Shown: positions 1 to 5,534 of the stretch, piece after piece
How positions within the stretch are numbered: position 1 is the first letter of the stretch
How the letters are laid out: each line of letters starts with the position of its first letter
Assembly (NCBI GenBank): GCA_002325605.1
Contig: DCSM01000179.1
Coordinates: 1-7,294 of the forward strand
Direction: 5' to 3'
From: Chloroflexaceae bacterium UBA1466
GTDB taxonomy: Bacteria; Chloroflexota; Chloroflexia; Chloroflexales; Chloroflexaceae
DNA: 7,294 nucleotides
Program-made: the position numbers and the translations under genes
The notes under the pieces: model-generated
What the model was told of the DNA's origin: nothing
The model's input: the letters and a program-made list of their open reading frames with translations, nothing else
The model's database searches: none

Positions 1-50
1 AGGCAGTTTCGATTCCGCAGGCAGGCAGTGTCGATTCCGCAGGCAGGCAG
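1..50. repeat. 22-bp direct tandem repeat, two copies plus a partial third
   Basis: Bases 1-22 and 23-44 are the same 22-mer (AGGCAG, then TTTCGATTCCGCAGGC or TGTCGATTCCGCAGGC) differing at one base. A third copy starts at 45 (AGGCAG) and then diverges. GGCAG/CAGGC words recur to about base 137. The array reaches the window edge, so its true length is unknown. No reading frame is evident in it. Confidence 0.8.
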
Positions 51-103
51 GAGGCGTAAGCCAGGCATCCTGCCTGTCGCTGACCACCAAATAGATCAGG
101 CAT

Positions 104-122
104 CACAGGCTGGAAGCCCGTG
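104..122. repeat. short imperfect hairpin in repeat-rich intergenic DNA
   Basis: CACAGGCT (104-111) and AGCCCGTG (115-122) form an 8-bp hairpin with one A-C mismatch and a 3-base GGA loop, followed by CTACG. It resembles short dispersed hairpins seen between genes in some environmental bacteria. That resemblance is an impression and was not tested. Confidence 0.4.
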
Positions 123-220
123 CTACGCCAGCAGGCAGTTTAGTCAGAATTGGGGACTAATGGAAATAAAGTGAAGTGCTAGATTGGAACAGAGCAGAAG
201 ATAGTTTGGTCAAAATCAGC

Positions 221-256
221 ATGGTCTAACAAGTTCTCAAAGGCTTGTTAGACCAT
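221..256. repeat. 13-bp perfect inverted repeat
   Basis: ATGGTCTAACAAG (221-233) is the exact reverse complement of CTTGTTAGACCAT (244-256), separated by 10 bases. The right arm can pair alternatively with a further ATGGT at 262-266. On the plus strand the stem is followed only by TTTATAATGG, so it is a poor intrinsic terminator. It could be a transcript hairpin, a protein-binding dyad or the remnant of a small element. Confidence 0.75.
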
Positions 257-325
257 TTATAATGGTAGGCTCATGTCAAAGGGGCCATTTAGGAGAGAGG
301 AAATAAAAGTGGGGGATGAAGATGT

Positions 326-364
326 GGGGCGCTCCCTCGCAACTCTGTTGCGAGGGAGCGCCCC
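326..364. repeat. perfect 18-bp GC-rich palindrome with 3-base loop, possible terminator
   Basis: GGGGCGCTCCCTCGCAAC (326-343) pairs without mismatch to 347-364 across the loop TCT. It lies about 50 bases beyond the stop of the minus-strand antitoxin-like gene, so it could end that transcript. Neither strand shows a T-run after the stem, so a standard intrinsic terminator is not demonstrated. A dispersed repeat element is the alternative. Confidence 0.8.
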
Positions 365-415
365 CTTAATTAGAAGACTATAAAGAGATGCTAATCATTT
401 AGCTTGCTCATTCTT

Positions 416-748
416 TCAGGGGGAATTAAGATCGCTTACCGTTTCTCTCAGAGAAAATAAGCGGGCAAGGATGCGCTGGCGCATCTTGTAAAAGGTCTGC
501 CATTCCAGAGAGTCGGAAGTATCTGGGGCTTTACCAGCCTGATAACGCGCCCAGAACTCTGTTGAAGATAAGCCAGATTGGACTTCGTAGGCCCTTAAAG
601 TAGAGTCTATTTCCCGTAAGTCATTCTCATCACGAGCGACCTGATCCTCAATGGTCTGCCTAAGTACCTGGTCAATTAGAGGGTTATTGAAGCCCATGGC
701 ATAGAGTTGTTGAAGGCGCTGGAGGTCGTTAAGCGTATGCGTAGTCAT
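416..748 (-). CDS. small antitoxin-like hypothetical protein
   Basis: This is a 110-residue, charged, mostly helical protein with no signal peptide or membrane segment. The start is the ATG at 748, because AGGAG lies 10 bases upstream; a longer frame would need a TTG at 769 and has no ribosome site. The N-terminal half (about 6-55) looks like a long amphipathic helix. The pattern around residues 52-90 (AYEVQSGLSSTEFWARYQAG, then DSLEWQTFYKM) resembles a small protein type often encoded beside toxins in cyanobacteria and Chloroflexota, with a Gly-(L/M)-Ser-Ser-x-E-F core followed by an acidic E-W segment. That match is from memory and no toxin partner is visible on either side, so this may be an orphan antitoxin or something unrelated. 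It has its own promoter and is separated from the mevalonate operon by a hairpin. Confidence 0.7.
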   Translation of the reverse strand: MTTHTLNDLQRLQQLYAMGFNNPLIDQVLRQTIEDQVARDENDLREIDSTLRAYEVQSGLSSTEFWARYQAGKAPDTSDSLEWQTFYKMRQRILARLFSLRETVSDLNSP

Positions 749-802
749 ACTTTGCTGGCTCCTAGTCAAATGCTAAAAAGGTCAAAGAAAGCTGCTAATT
801 GA

Positions 803-811
803 ATTGTAACA
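803..811 (-). promoter_or_regulatory. extended -10 promoter for the antitoxin-like gene
   Basis: The minus strand reads TGTTACAAT: an extended -10 TG, one base, then TACAAT (one mismatch to TATAAT). Its distance to the ATG at 748 leaves a leader of roughly 48 bases containing the AGGAG site. No convincing -35 is seen, which is acceptable for an extended -10 promoter. Confidence 0.5.
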
Positions 812-844
812 TGGGGCAGGGGAGGTCTGGGGAGACGCGCAGAA

Positions 845-873
845 GCCGCTAGGAAACCAGGTTTCTTAGCGGC
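845..873 (-). terminator. hairpin ending the HMGS-thiolase-DUF35 operon
   Basis: GCCGCTAGGAAAC (845-857) pairs with GTTTCTTAGCGGC (861-873) with a single G-T position and a short CAG loop. It begins about 25 bases beyond the DUF35 stop codon in the direction of transcription. On the minus strand the stem is followed by TTCTGCG, so the T-run is weak. The stem position and strength favour a terminator, or at least an mRNA 3'-end structure. Confidence 0.6.
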
Positions 874-897
874 CTCTGAAGCAAGATGTGAAGTTTG

Positions 898-1299
898 TCA
901 GGGATTAAGGAGGGGACGGAACTTGTACCCGTAGATGAGAAGGCCGTCCTTCCCGCCCGTATCTTTCAGGCGGCGCGTGACCATCTCAACAGGCTGGCCA
1001 ATTGAAAGGTCGGCTTCAGTGCAATCGGTAAGCTGGGCTGTAATGAGGGGCCCTTCAGCCAGCTTGACCAAGGCGACGGGGTAAGGAGTATTTTGGTCGT
1101 AGCCGAGGGGGGCCTGGCGAATGACTGAGAAGCTGTAAAGCTCGCCCTGGCCGCTAAGGTTGAAAGGTTCCCACTCGTTAGCATCCTCAGCTAAGGTGGG
1201 GGATTGAGGGGGGAAGCGCACTTCGCCAGAAGTACGATGGCGTTGGCCCTCAAGGCGATAGCGAGCGGCCTTCTGCCGCCAATGCTTTGCGTAATCCAT
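898..1299 (-). CDS. DUF35 OB-fold protein, zinc ribbon cysteines lost
   Basis: This is a 133-residue soluble protein of the DUF35 type: an N-terminal helix (HWRQKAARYRLEGQ, 6-19), a rubredoxin-like ribbon region (about 18-40) and a C-terminal OB fold (about 48-130, with GELYSFSVI and later VALVKLAEGPLITAQL). In archaea such a protein bridges acetoacetyl-CoA thiolase and HMG-CoA synthase, and this gene sits directly downstream of both. The ribbon normally carries CxxCG, then FPPR, then CxxC. Here the FPP (29-31) and the Gly after the second Cys are kept, but the four Cys positions read His21, Ser24, Thr35 and Glu38, so zinc binding is not expected. The ATG start has AGGAG 9 bases upstream, overlapping the thiolase stop, which suggests translational coupling. 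The family call is firm; the role in a complex is inferred from context. Confidence 0.88.
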   Translation of the reverse strand: MDYAKHWRQKAARYRLEGQRHRTSGEVRFPPQSPTLAEDANEWEPFNLSGQGELYSFSVIRQAPLGYDQNTPYPVALVKLAEGPLITAQLTDCTEADLSIGQPVEMVTRRLKDTGGKDGLLIYGYKFRPLLNP

Positions 1300-1308
1300 A
1301 GCCGTAAG

Positions 1309-1313
1309 CTCCT
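1309..1313 (-). promoter_or_regulatory. ribosome binding site of the DUF35 gene, overlapping the thiolase stop
   Basis: The minus strand reads TTAGGAG, where the TAG stop of the thiolase gene (1312-1314) is part of the AGGAG site. The spacing to the ATG at 1299 is 9 bases. This arrangement ties translation of the two proteins together. Confidence 0.75.
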
Positions 1314-2472
1314 AACTAGCTACCAAAAGGTGTGAAACAGCGGTTGTCCCCACTCCGCCCAAGCATTGGGTGAAGCCGACCTTAGCTCCCTGGACTTGGG
1401 TAGCTCCGGCCTCGCCCCAAAGCTGGCGGACTACTTCAACGACCTGATAAACCCCTGTAGCGCCACCGACATCGCCGCGAGATTTGTAGCCGCCAGCGGT
1501 TGCCAAAGGGGTCGGGCCCGTGAGGGAGATGCCACCTTCGGCGGCATAGCTGGGGGCCTTGCCGCGCTCCACGAAGCCGCATGCTTCTAAGACAAGGGCG
1601 GCGGTAATGCTGTGAGGGTCGGTGATATCCAGGACGTTGATGTCGGTCAGCTTGAGGTGGGCTTGCTTCAAAGCTTTAGAAGTGCTTTGCTGGGCTGCGG
1701 TCAGCCAGAGCAAATCCTGGCGTTGGTTGAGCGCTAAGGTGTCAGTAGCGACAGCGCTGCCTGCGATCCGTACCTTTCGGCCCCCCAACTCATGGGCGAG
1801 GCTCTCAGAAGCAAGGATGACCGTCGCTGCGCCATCGGCCAAGGTCGAGCAGTCAAACATATTCAAAGGGGAAGCGATCTGAGAAGCACTGCGGTACTTA
1901 TCGGCCTTAATGGGGAAGCGGTACAAAGCTCCGGGGTTCTTAGACCCGTTAGCGTGGGCATTGACGGGGAAAGGAGCAAAGGCCTCTACCGCATAGCCGT
2001 ACTCGTGCATATACCGTCGCATAAGCATGGCCCATTGGGAAGTTAAAGTAACCCCTAGCTCGGCCTCGGAGTCGCTCTCCAGCGCCAAAGCCTGGCCTGC
2101 TTCTATCGCGGTATCGAACTTGTCCGTGGCCTTCTCTACGCCCGTGACCATTACAAGGTCATAAGCTCCGCTTTGAATGGACTGAAGTCCTTGGCGAAGG
2201 GCTAATCCTCCGCTTGCGCCTGCGGCTTCCACGCGCACTGCTTCGATCCCTTGCAGCCCAGCGGCGGAAGCTAATACGGCTCCCAGTTGAGCTTGGCCGG
2301 CCAAGGTCTCGCCGAGGGCATTGGCGACGTATAAGGCCCCAAGATCCTTAGGGCTAAAGGGGCTGGCTTTAAGGGCCCCCCGCATTGATTCAAGGGCCAG
2401 GTCGACCAAGCCTCGCGGGTAGTGTTCGCCGACGGGTGTAGCCCCTACGCCGATGATAAAGACGTTCTTCAT
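1312..2472 (-). CDS. archaeal-type acetyl-CoA acetyltransferase-like protein lacking catalytic residues
   Basis: This is a 386-residue thiolase-superfamily protein of the SCP2/archaeal acetyl-CoA acetyltransferase type, which normally condenses two acetyl-CoA to acetoacetyl-CoA. The fold signatures are clear: IIGVGATPVGEH at the N-terminus, GVEKATD (111-117), NAHAN (171-175), DGAATVILA (213-221), TAGGYKSRG (325-333) and a Gly-rich C-terminus. The nucleophile motif, expected as EAACASGG, reads EAAGASGG with Gly85 (codon GGC at 2218-2220). The expected His of HDxF is Thr284 and the His of GHP is Asp334. Cys370 lies in QCLGG, where this subgroup usually has Asn but biosynthetic and degradative thiolases have their second Cys. 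The ATG at 2472 was chosen over an in-frame GTG at 2484: it has AGGTGAG 7 bases upstream and fits the family N-terminus. HMGS lies immediately upstream and DUF35 12 bases downstream. The protein is probably inactive as a classical thiolase and may be a scaffold. Confidence 0.88.
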   Translation of the reverse strand: MKNVFIIGVGATPVGEHYPRGLVDLALESMRGALKASPFSPKDLGALYVANALGETLAGQAQLGAVLASAAGLQGIEAVRVEAAGASGGLALRQGLQSIQSGAYDLVMVTGVEKATDKFDTAIEAGQALALESDSEAELGVTLTSQWAMLMRRYMHEYGYAVEAFAPFPVNAHANGSKNPGALYRFPIKADKYRSASQIASPLNMFDCSTLADGAATVILASESLAHELGGRKVRIAGSAVATDTLALNQRQDLLWLTAAQQSTSKALKQAHLKLTDINVLDITDPHSITAALVLEACGFVERGKAPSYAAEGGISLTGPTPLATAGGYKSRGDVGGATGVYQVVEVVRQLWGEAGATQVQGAKVGFTQCLGGVGTTAVSHLLVAS

Positions 2473-2484
2473 TGTGTTTCTCAC

Positions 2485-3534
2485 CTACTCTATCACCAAT
2501 TCATTGCGCCACTTCACATAGATGGCATAATCCACAAAGACTTGCCGCTCTAAGTAAGCCGCTAACAGCGGGGCCCGCTTTCGGCGTTCCAAAAGGGCAT
2601 CCGTAACGACTAGGGCATAAGCATCACTTCCCGCGCCACTCCCGTAGGAAGCTACTAAGATCGTATCTCCAGGCTTGGCGACATCCAACGTCGCACAAAG
2701 GCCCATTAAGGCAATCGCTGAATAAGTATTCCCAATTTGCGGAGAAAGTAAGCCTGGTTCAATTTGAGCATCGGTGAAGCCAAATTGCTTCGCCATCGTT
2801 TGGGGGAACTTGACGTTTGGCTGGTGGAAGACAGCATACGTAAAGTCTTTTGCCGAACGCCCTAACCCTTCTAACAAGCGAGCCGTTGCACTCCGCACGT
2901 GGTGGAAGTAAGCAGGTTCACCCGTGAAGCGATGCCCATGCACGGGGTAAGGACGGTCTGCACGGCGAAAGAAGTCCGGCGTATCCGTGACGTAGGAAAT
3001 GGCTCCCTCGATTCGGGCTAAAGCTTGGTCGGCGGGCCCCAAGATGAGGGCCCCTGCGCCTGCCGAAGCGGTAGCTTCCAGGGCATCTCCAGGGCGACCT
3101 TGCGCCGTATCTGCCCCTATCGCCAAGATGTAATTGGCCATCCCGCTCCCGACCATCCCGATCCCTGCCGTTAAAGCTTCGCTCCCCGCTTTGCACGCAA
3201 ATTCCCAATCAGCGGCGCTGATCCAAGGGGTTGTGCCCAAAGCTTCTGAGACCAACGTCCCGCTCGGCTTGACGCTATACGGGTGACTTTCGCTCCCTAC
3301 CCAGACGGCCCGTAGCTCTTCCGCTGAGATTCCGGCCCGTCTTAAAGCATGACGGCCTGCTTCAATGGACATCGTAATCGTATCTTCATCGGGGCCCGGC
3401 ACGCTTTTGGCGGATACGGGCACACCGCCTTGCCCATCAGACCACATGCGGGCGATCTCTTTGCCCGCAATGCGATACCGTGGTACATAAGCCCCATAGC
3501 CGATAATCCCTACGGGGCGATTTGGTTGCATCAT
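2485..3534 (-). CDS. hydroxymethylglutaryl-CoA synthase, archaeal type
   Basis: This 349-residue cytosolic enzyme condenses acetyl-CoA with acetoacetyl-CoA to HMG-CoA, the committed carbon skeleton of the mevalonate pathway. The length and N-terminus (VGIIGYGAYVPRYRI, 8-22) match the short archaeal form rather than the longer eukaryotic one. The catalytic residues are in place: the acid Glu82 in GSESHPY, the nucleophile Cys114 in EFACKAG and His237 in FHQPN. GNTYSA (268-273) and SYGSGAGSDAY (296-306) are further family motifs. The start is ATG 3534 (or the adjacent ATG 3531); GGAG lies 11 bases before 3534. The frame extends to a TTG at 3615, but that codon has no ribosome site and the added residues have no family match. 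The stop touches the thiolase leader, so the two are co-transcribed. A weak promoter may lie in 3535-3626, but none is convincing. The gene is often called hmgS or mvaS. Confidence 0.93.
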   Translation of the reverse strand: MMQPNRPVGIIGYGAYVPRYRIAGKEIARMWSDGQGGVPVSAKSVPGPDEDTITMSIEAGRHALRRAGISAEELRAVWVGSESHPYSVKPSGTLVSEALGTTPWISAADWEFACKAGSEALTAGIGMVGSGMANYILAIGADTAQGRPGDALEATASAGAGALILGPADQALARIEGAISYVTDTPDFFRRADRPYPVHGHRFTGEPAYFHHVRSATARLLEGLGRSAKDFTYAVFHQPNVKFPQTMAKQFGFTDAQIEPGLLSPQIGNTYSAIALMGLCATLDVAKPGDTILVASYGSGAGSDAYALVVTDALLERRKRAPLLAAYLERQVFVDYAIYVKWRNELVIE

Positions 3535-3626
3535 AAACGCATTAGCTCCACTAAAGATTGAATTGGAACGTGATAAGGTCGCGGGAGAATAAGTTTTGCT
3601 TGGCCTACCACGCAAAGGAAGGTTTT

Positions 3627-3851
3627 TTATTGAGGTTGATTGGGGTTATTCGGGCTGGAATTTGTGCTGATTCTGAGGAGAACGTAAATCGAACAGACCC
3701 CCGTGATACCCGTTACAATGATTATAAGGCCCAACAGCCCAGCGAACAACGCCCCTAAGCCGCGAAGGGAGAAGAGGGCAAAGGCAAGAATCCCTAACCC
3801 TACAAAGATGCGGGAAGCCCGGTCAACTGAGCCGACGTTCATTGGGTACAT
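3627..3851 (-). CDS. small DUF2892-type inner membrane protein
   Basis: This is a 74-residue protein with the DUF2892 (YgaP-like transmembrane domain) pattern: NVGSVDRASRIFVGLGIL at the N-terminus, then a hydrophobic hairpin (about residues 15-32 and 34-58) ending in TGITGVCSIYVLL, where the family usually has TGxxGxCPxY. The domain is often found alone or fused to rhodanese; no enzymatic role is known for the stand-alone form. The polar Asn/Pro-rich tail (62-74) is probably cytosolic and disordered. The start is ATG 3851 with AAGGGG 8 bases upstream; an in-frame ATG at 3842 is possible. It lies between the reductase terminator and the HMG-CoA synthase gene on the same strand. Its link to isoprenoid synthesis is positional only. 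Confidence 0.75.
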   Translation of the reverse strand: MYPMNVGSVDRASRIFVGLGILAFALFSLRGLGALFAGLLGLIIIVTGITGVCSIYVLLRISTNSSPNNPNQPQ

Positions 3852-3895
3852 TTCTATTCCCCTTCAAAGGAAAGCTAAGGAAAGCTTCGGGCCCC

Positions 3896-3928
3896 AAAAA
3901 CCTTACAGGTCATTAAAACCTGTAAGGT
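3896..3928 (-). terminator. Rho-independent terminator after HMG-CoA reductase
   Basis: CCTTACAGGT (3901-3910) and ACCTGTAAGG (3918-3927) form a perfect 10-bp stem, extendable by one A-T pair, with a 7-base loop. On the minus strand the stem is followed directly by TTTTT (3900-3896). It begins 17 bases beyond the reductase stop codon. The HMG-CoA synthase operon is therefore probably not simply read through from the reductase promoter. Confidence 0.85.
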
Positions 3929-3944
3929 CTCTGAGGGAACCACT

Positions 3945-5258
3945 TTAGCAAGTGAATTCCAGAGCTTTAAGCTCCAGAAGCTCAATGAGCAACTCTTCGG
4001 CGCGGGCAGGCTTGATATTGCGCTCTTCTACCATACATTGGGCAATTCGGTCAATTAAATGGCCCGGAGCGCCCGCCGCCATGGCGATCTGCCGAGCGTG
4101 CAAACCCATGTGGCCCCGTTGGATACCTTCAGTGGCCAAAGCTCGCATGGCCGCAAGGTTGCTGGCCAAACCTACACACGCACAGATTTCCCCTAATTCG
4201 CTGGCGCTTTGGATGTTTAACAGCTTGAGAGCCGCTTGGGCCGCAGGATGCACCTTCGTGGCCCCACCCACGATTCCAACGGCCATCGGCAATTCCATTG
4301 TTCCTACAAGGTTCCCGTCGGCATCAGTATCCCAAACGCTGAGGGAAGTATAGCGCCCACTGCGCGAAGCATAAGCATGGGCCCCCGCTTCAATGGCTCG
4401 CCAATCTTGCCCCGTCGCAATAAGAACGGGATCAATCCCGTTCAAAATCCCTTTGTTATGAGTTGTCGCCCGGTAAGGGTCAACCGCTGCAAAAGCATAA
4501 GCCCACAAAATCCCTTCAATCACATCTTCGCCCTGCATATCGTTGCGGGCCAGGGCCGCCGCAGGAATAATCGCTTGGACCCGTGCCAACCGTCGGTCAC
4601 TAAGGTTAGAAAGAATCCGCAAGTAGGCTCGCCCACCTGTTAGTTGTTCCAGCAGCGGGGCAACGGCTTCACACATACTATTGACCGCATTGGCTCCCAT
4701 TGCATCACGGCAATCAACAATGAGATGCACAATCAACATCGGCCCCATTGGGCTTTCAGGGAAGATATTGACTTCTACATCAATTGCACCCCCGCCCAGC
4801 CGAATCAAACTGCGACTTTGGGCATTAGCACGCCCTAGGATCTCATCTTTGCGGGCCAAAATGGTGTGTTTCGCGCCCGTCTGCGCCGCAACATTGACCA
4901 GTTGAATTTGCCCAATCATCACAGGGTTAGTGCTACTTGTCTGGAAACCGCCCCCTTCACGCACTAACTTGGCCGCAAAACTCGCTCCCGCAACGATAGA
5001 AGGTTCTTCAACAACCATAGGGATAAGTTTATCGCGCCCGTTGATGTGAAAATTGGTGGCGATGCCGAGCGGCAGATTGAATGTGCCGACCACATTCTCA
5101 ATCATTTTATCAGCGCGGTCTAGCGGGAGGGTTCCCTGGCCACCATGGAGGGCGAGGATGTCAGATTCATTCAGACCGTCAAAAGACCGAACCATCGCAA
5201 GCCGATCAAGAGGGTTCAACTGATAAAACCCTTGGAGCCGTGAATTCTTGGTGCCCAT
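3945..5258 (-). CDS. mvaA: hydroxymethylglutaryl-CoA reductase, class II
   Basis: This 437-residue soluble enzyme reduces HMG-CoA to mevalonate with two NAD(P)H. It is of the class II bacterial type: SRLQGFYQL at the N-terminus, ENVVGTFNLPLG (54-65), the catalytic Glu85 in VEEPSIVAG, DAMGAN (185-190), Lys269 in HNKGI, Asp285 in GQDWR and His383 in QRGHM. These sit at a constant offset of two from the Pseudomonas mevalonii enzyme. At the position of the P. mevalonii NAD-selecting Asp146 this protein has Ser148, followed by Arg149, which suggests NADPH use; this is inferred. The frame extends up to 5378, but ATG 5258 was chosen because the family N-terminus starts there, AAGGG lies 4 bases upstream, and the promoter at 5334-5342 lies inside the extension. 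A terminator follows. The direction of the pathway is presumably biosynthetic, given the HMG-CoA synthase nearby. Confidence 0.95.
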   Translation of the reverse strand: MGTKNSRLQGFYQLNPLDRLAMVRSFDGLNESDILALHGGQGTLPLDRADKMIENVVGTFNLPLGIATNFHINGRDKLIPMVVEEPSIVAGASFAAKLVREGGGFQTSSTNPVMIGQIQLVNVAAQTGAKHTILARKDEILGRANAQSRSLIRLGGGAIDVEVNIFPESPMGPMLIVHLIVDCRDAMGANAVNSMCEAVAPLLEQLTGGRAYLRILSNLSDRRLARVQAIIPAAALARNDMQGEDVIEGILWAYAFAAVDPYRATTHNKGILNGIDPVLIATGQDWRAIEAGAHAYASRSGRYTSLSVWDTDADGNLVGTMELPMAVGIVGGATKVHPAAQAALKLLNIQSASELGEICACVGLASNLAAMRALATEGIQRGHMGLHARQIAMAAGAPGHLIDRIAQCMVEERNIKPARAEELLIELLELKALEFTC

Positions 5259-5262
5259 AGTT

Positions 5263-5267
5263 CCCTT
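5263..5267 (-). promoter_or_regulatory. ribosome binding site deciding the reductase start
   Basis: The minus strand reads TAAGGGAACTATG, with AAGGG 4 bases before the ATG at 5258. The spacing is short but usable. It supports the 437-residue form over the in-frame upstream start at 5378. Confidence 0.6.
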
Positions 5268-5333
5268 ATATTTTTGCTTATATGTAAGAATAACAGGTGT
5301 TGTAAGTTTGCCCACGCTCTTCAGCGCAAACGC

Positions 5334-5342
5334 ATTATAGCA
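5334..5342 (-). promoter_or_regulatory. extended -10 promoter of HMG-CoA reductase
   Basis: The minus strand reads TGCTATAAT: a perfect TATAAT preceded by the extended TG at the right spacing. No good -35 is found 16-18 bases upstream; a TTGACA at 5378-5373 is 33 bases away and too far. Transcription would begin near 5327, giving a leader of about 70 bases. Confidence 0.65.
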
Positions 5343-5474
5343 GAGAAAAGGGCTGGACAGACGGCAAAGAACTGTCAAAAGCTCTCAGTTCGCTCCTGGC
5401 TTCTCGCAGAAAGACGGCTTAGAAGCCAAATTTGGGCCAATCCTGCTTTCCCAGAAACAATCTTTGCACTTTCG

Positions 5475-5483
5475 TAGTATAAT
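5475..5483 (+). promoter_or_regulatory. -10 element of the serine protease promoter
   Basis: A perfect TATAAT lies at 5478-5483, about 50 bases before the GTG start. The hexamer at the -35 distance (GAAACA or AAACAA) is weak. The preceding TAG is not a true extended -10. With the reductase promoter it makes a divergent arrangement within 5259-5534, which holds no gene. Confidence 0.5.
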
Positions 5484-5520
5484 GAGTTGTAGTTCCAAAT
5501 CAACCCTGGAAGCAAATGTA

Positions 5521-5525
5521 AGGAG
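5521..5525 (+). promoter_or_regulatory. ribosome binding site of the protease, deciding a GTG start
   Basis: AGGAG lies 9 bases before the GTG at 5535, the normal spacing. The alternative in-frame ATG at 5550 would be 24 bases away and would remove charged residues from the signal peptide, so the GTG is preferred. Confidence 0.7.
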
Positions 5526-5534
5526 AAAAAAGAA

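Larger units (their letters stand above)
123..415. other. intergenic stretch without a recognisable gene
   Basis: No open frame with plausible codon use or a ribosome binding site was found on either strand. The only structure is the inverted repeat at 221-256 and the palindrome at 326-364. The sequence between them is AT-richer than the neighbouring genes and otherwise unremarkable. Confidence 0.6.

Noticed and set aside
1..137. CRISPR array
   Set aside because: The 22-bp units abut directly without unique spacers, and no cas genes are present.
3535..3615. N-terminal extension of HMG-CoA synthase from a TTG codon
   Set aside because: There is no ribosome site before the TTG, and the family N-terminus (VGIIGYGAYVPRYRI) starts right after the ATG pair at 3534/3531.
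3535..3626. Promoter for the HMGS operon (TTGCGT, 17 bases, TTATTC on the minus strand)
   Set aside because: The spacing is right, but both hexamers match the consensus poorly, so it was not listed as a feature.
3952..4643. Two plus-strand frames inside the reductase gene
   Set aside because: They are antisense to well-conserved catalytic motifs of HMG-CoA reductase and have no ribosome binding site or recognisable domain.
5373..5378. Minus-strand TTGACA as -35 of the reductase promoter
   Set aside because: It is 33 bases from the TATAAT at 5339-5334, far beyond the 16-18 base spacing.
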